Positions 14,090 to 16,665 of a DNA stretch of 16,665 bases are shown piece by piece. Source of the stretch: Opitutales bacterium (GTDB lineage Bacteria > Verrucomicrobiota > Verrucomicrobiia > Opitutales > Opitutaceae); assembly GCA_021772595.1 (NCBI GenBank), contig JAJFLS010000058.1, forward strand, positions 1 to 16,665, given 5' to 3'. The position numbers were made by a program, and so were the translations under genes. How positions within the stretch are numbered: the first letter of the stretch is position 1; each line of letters opens with the position of its first letter. The notes beneath the pieces are model-generated. The model worked only from the letters and a program-made list of their open reading frames with translations. It was not told where the DNA came from and searched no databases.

Positions 14090-14278
14090 TTTCCAGCGAT
14101 TCGCCGAACGGACTTATTTATCAGTCTCTAAGGGAGTTTGTATCACGAATCAGAGTACGAGCTCGTTATTCGAAAACGATAAGGGCTCCAAGCTTCTTGG
14201 GAAGCCTCAGTAGAATAATCGACTGCAGGCGATTTTGGGCGTGATTTATCCGACAAGAGCAATAACAATGCTGTGTCT

Positions 14279-16665
14279 ATGAAGCTACTCCGATTGTTTA
14301 CCCTGACATTAATTCTACTGCCATTTATCGCTTGCGCCCAAATCAAGAGTAAGGAAGTGGGGCCTGCGTTAAAAGCGTCGGGAGATGCTCACATCGCCAT
14401 TCCACGAGCCGCGTTCGGGAAGGAATACATGATGTCGACTTCGGTGATTCCGCAAGCGGGTTCGGTGACGGGAAGCGGCTTGCTGGGTCGTATCGTGACT
14501 TTCGAACAGTATGCTGATGGTGTGGATCTCTACGAATCAACGGAGGGGCAGGTTGTCACGGAGGATTTGCCGGCCCGGCGTTTGCTCGCGACGTTCCCGA
14601 TCGTATCGGAGTCCAACGGCGATGTTGTGATCGATTTCAATCAGGGGATGCGTCGGCTCTTGTTTCAAGGCTGGTATTCGACGAGTAAGCGATTCGATCC
14701 AGGCGTATTCGAGCGGACGGCTGAGTTGCCGCAAGGGAGAGTGTTCGACGTTTCGGAAGATGATGGAAAGCTCGTAGTCCGGCAGACGGTCCAGGCTAGA
14801 AATCGCGCGTCTGATCAGAATCGCGAGACGCGATTGGAGTTGCGGTATTTCATCGCTCCTTATTCGAGCAGCGACTTCGAAGCCAAGGAGATGAATCCGG
14901 TAGAAACGCGTTACGCGCGATTTTGGGAAACGCAGCCGCACCTAGAACTTACCTCCGGCCGTCAAACGGTCAAAATGGGACGCTTCGACGAGTCCGACCC
15001 GATCGTTTTTCACTACAGCGCGAATACGCCCGACGACTACGTGGAGGCGGTCAAGGAAGGTATCCTTTATTGGAATCGGGCGTTTGAAAAGGAGATCGTT
15101 GAAACGAAGAAGGCGCCTGACGGTGTGACGGCTCCGAATATCAAATACAATGTCGTGCAATGGGTTCCGTGGGATAACGCGGGATTCGCGTATGCCGACG
15201 TGCTGCTCGATCCACGTACGGGAGAAGCGCTTCACGGACAAGCGTTCATGACGAGTGTATTTGGAATTGGAGGAAAGGCTCGGGCTCGGGCTTTGATACG
15301 CGCGATGACGGAGATTGTTGAGAAATCGGAAGAATCCGAAGACGACGATTCGGACGACGGCGATGAATCGGATCACTCTATCTTTGGGTTTAACTCGGCC
15401 TGTCGCATTGATCCGGTCGAGTTTGCCAAACAACTGTCTGCGGGACTTGAAGAGCTTCTAGCGGATCCGGAGCTGACGGACGAAGCGGTGCTCAAGCTCT
15501 CCCAGGATTATGTGAGAGAGGTGGTCGCCCACGAGGTTGGGCACGTGCTTGGTTTGCGGCACAACTTCGCGGGCAGTTTGGGAGCGACTCTTAGCCCGAA
15601 AGAGTTGGACGAATTCATAAGAGCCTACATTGCCGGGGAGGATCTCGAAGAGTATTCGGATCGAACGACGTCGAGTTCCAGTATGGAGTACACCGAGTTT
15701 AAGGCGGCAGTGTTCGTGGGATGGAAAATGAAGACTCAGGAAGAAGCTTTGGAACACGACAAGGGAGCCATTCGCTGGGGCTACTTCGATGACAAGGCTG
15801 TCGTCGAGGAGGAGATGCTCTTCGGCACGGATCCTGATGTGCCTACATTTGGCGATATCGATCGCTTCGATTACGGAGTGGATCCGTTGCTCGCCCGTTA
15901 TCAGAACCTTTCCGGTCAAATTCGATTTCTGCCGAATAGCGTCATTGAAACGTTCATACGAGCGCGAGCTCCGCAGGATCCTCGAGACCGTCAGCCGATC
16001 GAGACAGTGAATCTGAGCGTGAAGGGGTACGCCAATCGAGTCGGCGCATCTTTTTCAAGCATCCTTTCCTGGTTCAAATCCGAAACGCGTTCGCGGCGCG
16101 TTGAGAACGAATTCGATTTCATTGGCGAGCTAAACGAAGACGAACGGTTCGAAGCGCATTGGAAATATCTGAATACGCAGCTTGAAGCTCTCGGAGGCGT
16201 GGACCGAGTCGGTTTCTCCTACTTGCCGATCGAGCTAAAGTTGGAGCTAAAGAAGGAGCCTGAAGGAGTCGTTCCGGCGCCGAAAATCGAAGCGAAGGAA
16301 ATGTCCGAAAGACTCGAAAAGCTGCTCGAAGCGGAAACGTATTCAAAATTCGTGGGGCTCGACGAGGAGACCTACGAGTGGACCGAGGAGGAAAAAGCTA
16401 TCATCCTGGAACGTGGCTCGGCGCTTTTTGCGGAACTGGAGGAAGCCGTTATTTTGAAGATTCTCACGCTCCTCGAAAAGGCTCCGCGCGATTTGGGGCT
16501 GAAGGCGACAGGTGGTTTGACCGAAGACGATGCAGTGGCGAAGCTTGAGGCCCGTATCGTCGATTTGGCGAAAGCGGTTCTCGTGGCGAAAGACAAGGAT
16601 GCCCGAATTCGAGGCAAGGTAGACAAGGCCTTTGTCGAGGTAGTTGATTTTAAGTACGAGCATGC
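14279..16665 (+). CDS. Secreted metzincin-type zinc metalloprotease, 3' end missing
   Basis: The frame is open from the ATG at 14279 to the right edge (795 complete codons). The N-terminus (MKLLRLFTLTLILLPFIACA) is a signal peptide; Ala18-Cys19-Ala20 fits signal peptidase I cleavage, while Cys19 as a lipobox cysteine is less likely because Phe is at -3. The zinc motif HEVGHVLGLRH supplies His418, His422 and His428 with catalytic Glu419, followed by NF; Met469 in SSSMEY is a plausible Met-turn. The N-terminal 280 residues resemble the region that precedes the catalytic domain in the DUF5117/DUF4953 (Met-zincin) proteins common in Bacteroidota. Residues 348-365 are nearly all acidic or Ser, probably a loop. 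From about 650 the chain is Glu/Lys-rich and helical. No clear Shine-Dalgarno. Family call by pattern; substrate unknown. Confidence 0.85.
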   Translation, partial: MKLLRLFTLTLILLPFIACAQIKSKEVGPALKASGDAHIAIPRAAFGKEYMMSTSVIPQAGSVTGSGLLGRIVTFEQYADGVDLYESTEGQVVTEDLPARRLLATFPIVSESNGDVVIDFNQGMRRLLFQGWYSTSKRFDPGVFERTAELPQGRVFDVSEDDGKLVVRQTVQARNRASDQNRETRLELRYFIAPYSSSDFEAKEMNPVETRYARFWETQPHLELTSGRQTVKMGRFDESDPIVFHYSANTPDDYVEAVKEGILYWNRAFEKEIVETKKAPDGVTAPNIKYNVVQWVPWDNAGFAYADVLLDPRTGEALHGQAFMTSVFGIGGKARARALIRAMTEIVEKSEESEDDDSDDGDESDHSIFGFNSACRIDPVEFAKQLSAGLEELLADPELTDEAVLKLSQDYVREVVAHEVGHVLGLRHNFAGSLGATLSPKELDEFIRAYIAGEDLEEYSDRTTSSSSMEYTEFKAAVFVGWKMKTQEEALEHDKGAIRWGYFDDKAVVEEEMLFGTDPDVPTFGDIDRFDYGVDPLLARYQNLSGQIRFLPNSVIETFIRARAPQDPRDRQPIETVNLSVKGYANRVGASFSSILSWFKSETRSRRVENEFDFIGELNEDERFEAHWKYLNTQLEALGGVDRVGFSYLPIELKLELKKEPEGVVPAPKIEAKEMSERLEKLLEAETYSKFVGLDEETYEWTEEEKAIILERGSALFAELEEAVILKILTLLEKAPRDLGLKATGGLTEDDAVAKLEARIVDLAKAVLVAKDKDARIRGKVDKAFVEVVDFKYEH

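Noticed and set aside
14143..15919. Series of minus-strand frames opposite the metalloprotease
   Set aside because: They are antisense shadows of a continuous plus-strand protein with a signal peptide and a zinc motif.

Overview
The window looks like chromosomal DNA from a member of the Verrucomicrobiota, probably the Opitutae (marine Puniceicoccales/Opitutales type). That placement is inferred from the character of the proteins and the gene neighbourhood and is not proven by any marker here; there is no rRNA or tRNA. Most of it is housekeeping. Nothing resembles a defence island, prophage, CRISPR array, biosynthetic cluster or transposase gene. The less ordinary content is in the spacers, which hold several families of palindromic REP-like elements, and in unusual residues of two purine enzymes.

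Left part (1-4765): a long, divergent adenylosuccinate synthetase (purA, minus strand), a divergently transcribed exported LolA/DUF2092-like protein (plus strand), and an IMP dehydrogenase (guaB, minus strand) convergent with it. PurA and GuaB commit the two branches from IMP, to AMP and to GMP. Related palindromic repeats lie on both sides of purA, and another inverted pair sits between the two convergent genes.

Middle (4866-9096): menC and menE overlap and encode consecutive steps of menaquinone synthesis (o-succinylbenzoate synthase and o-succinylbenzoate-CoA ligase). menC starts 100 bases from guaB in the divergent direction. An 80-base gap separates menE from polX, a repair-type family X DNA polymerase with a PHP exonuclease domain.

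Right part (9293-13430): the chaperone genes dnaK, groES and groEL run in series on the plus strand and end in a textbook intrinsic terminator. No CIRCE element is visible. A 26-base imperfect palindrome lies upstream of dnaK, and a hairpin lies between dnaK and groES. After them come a single-domain receiver protein with a strong ribosome binding site, a degenerate repeat pair, and the first 795 codons of a secreted metzincin-type zinc metalloprotease that runs off the right edge.
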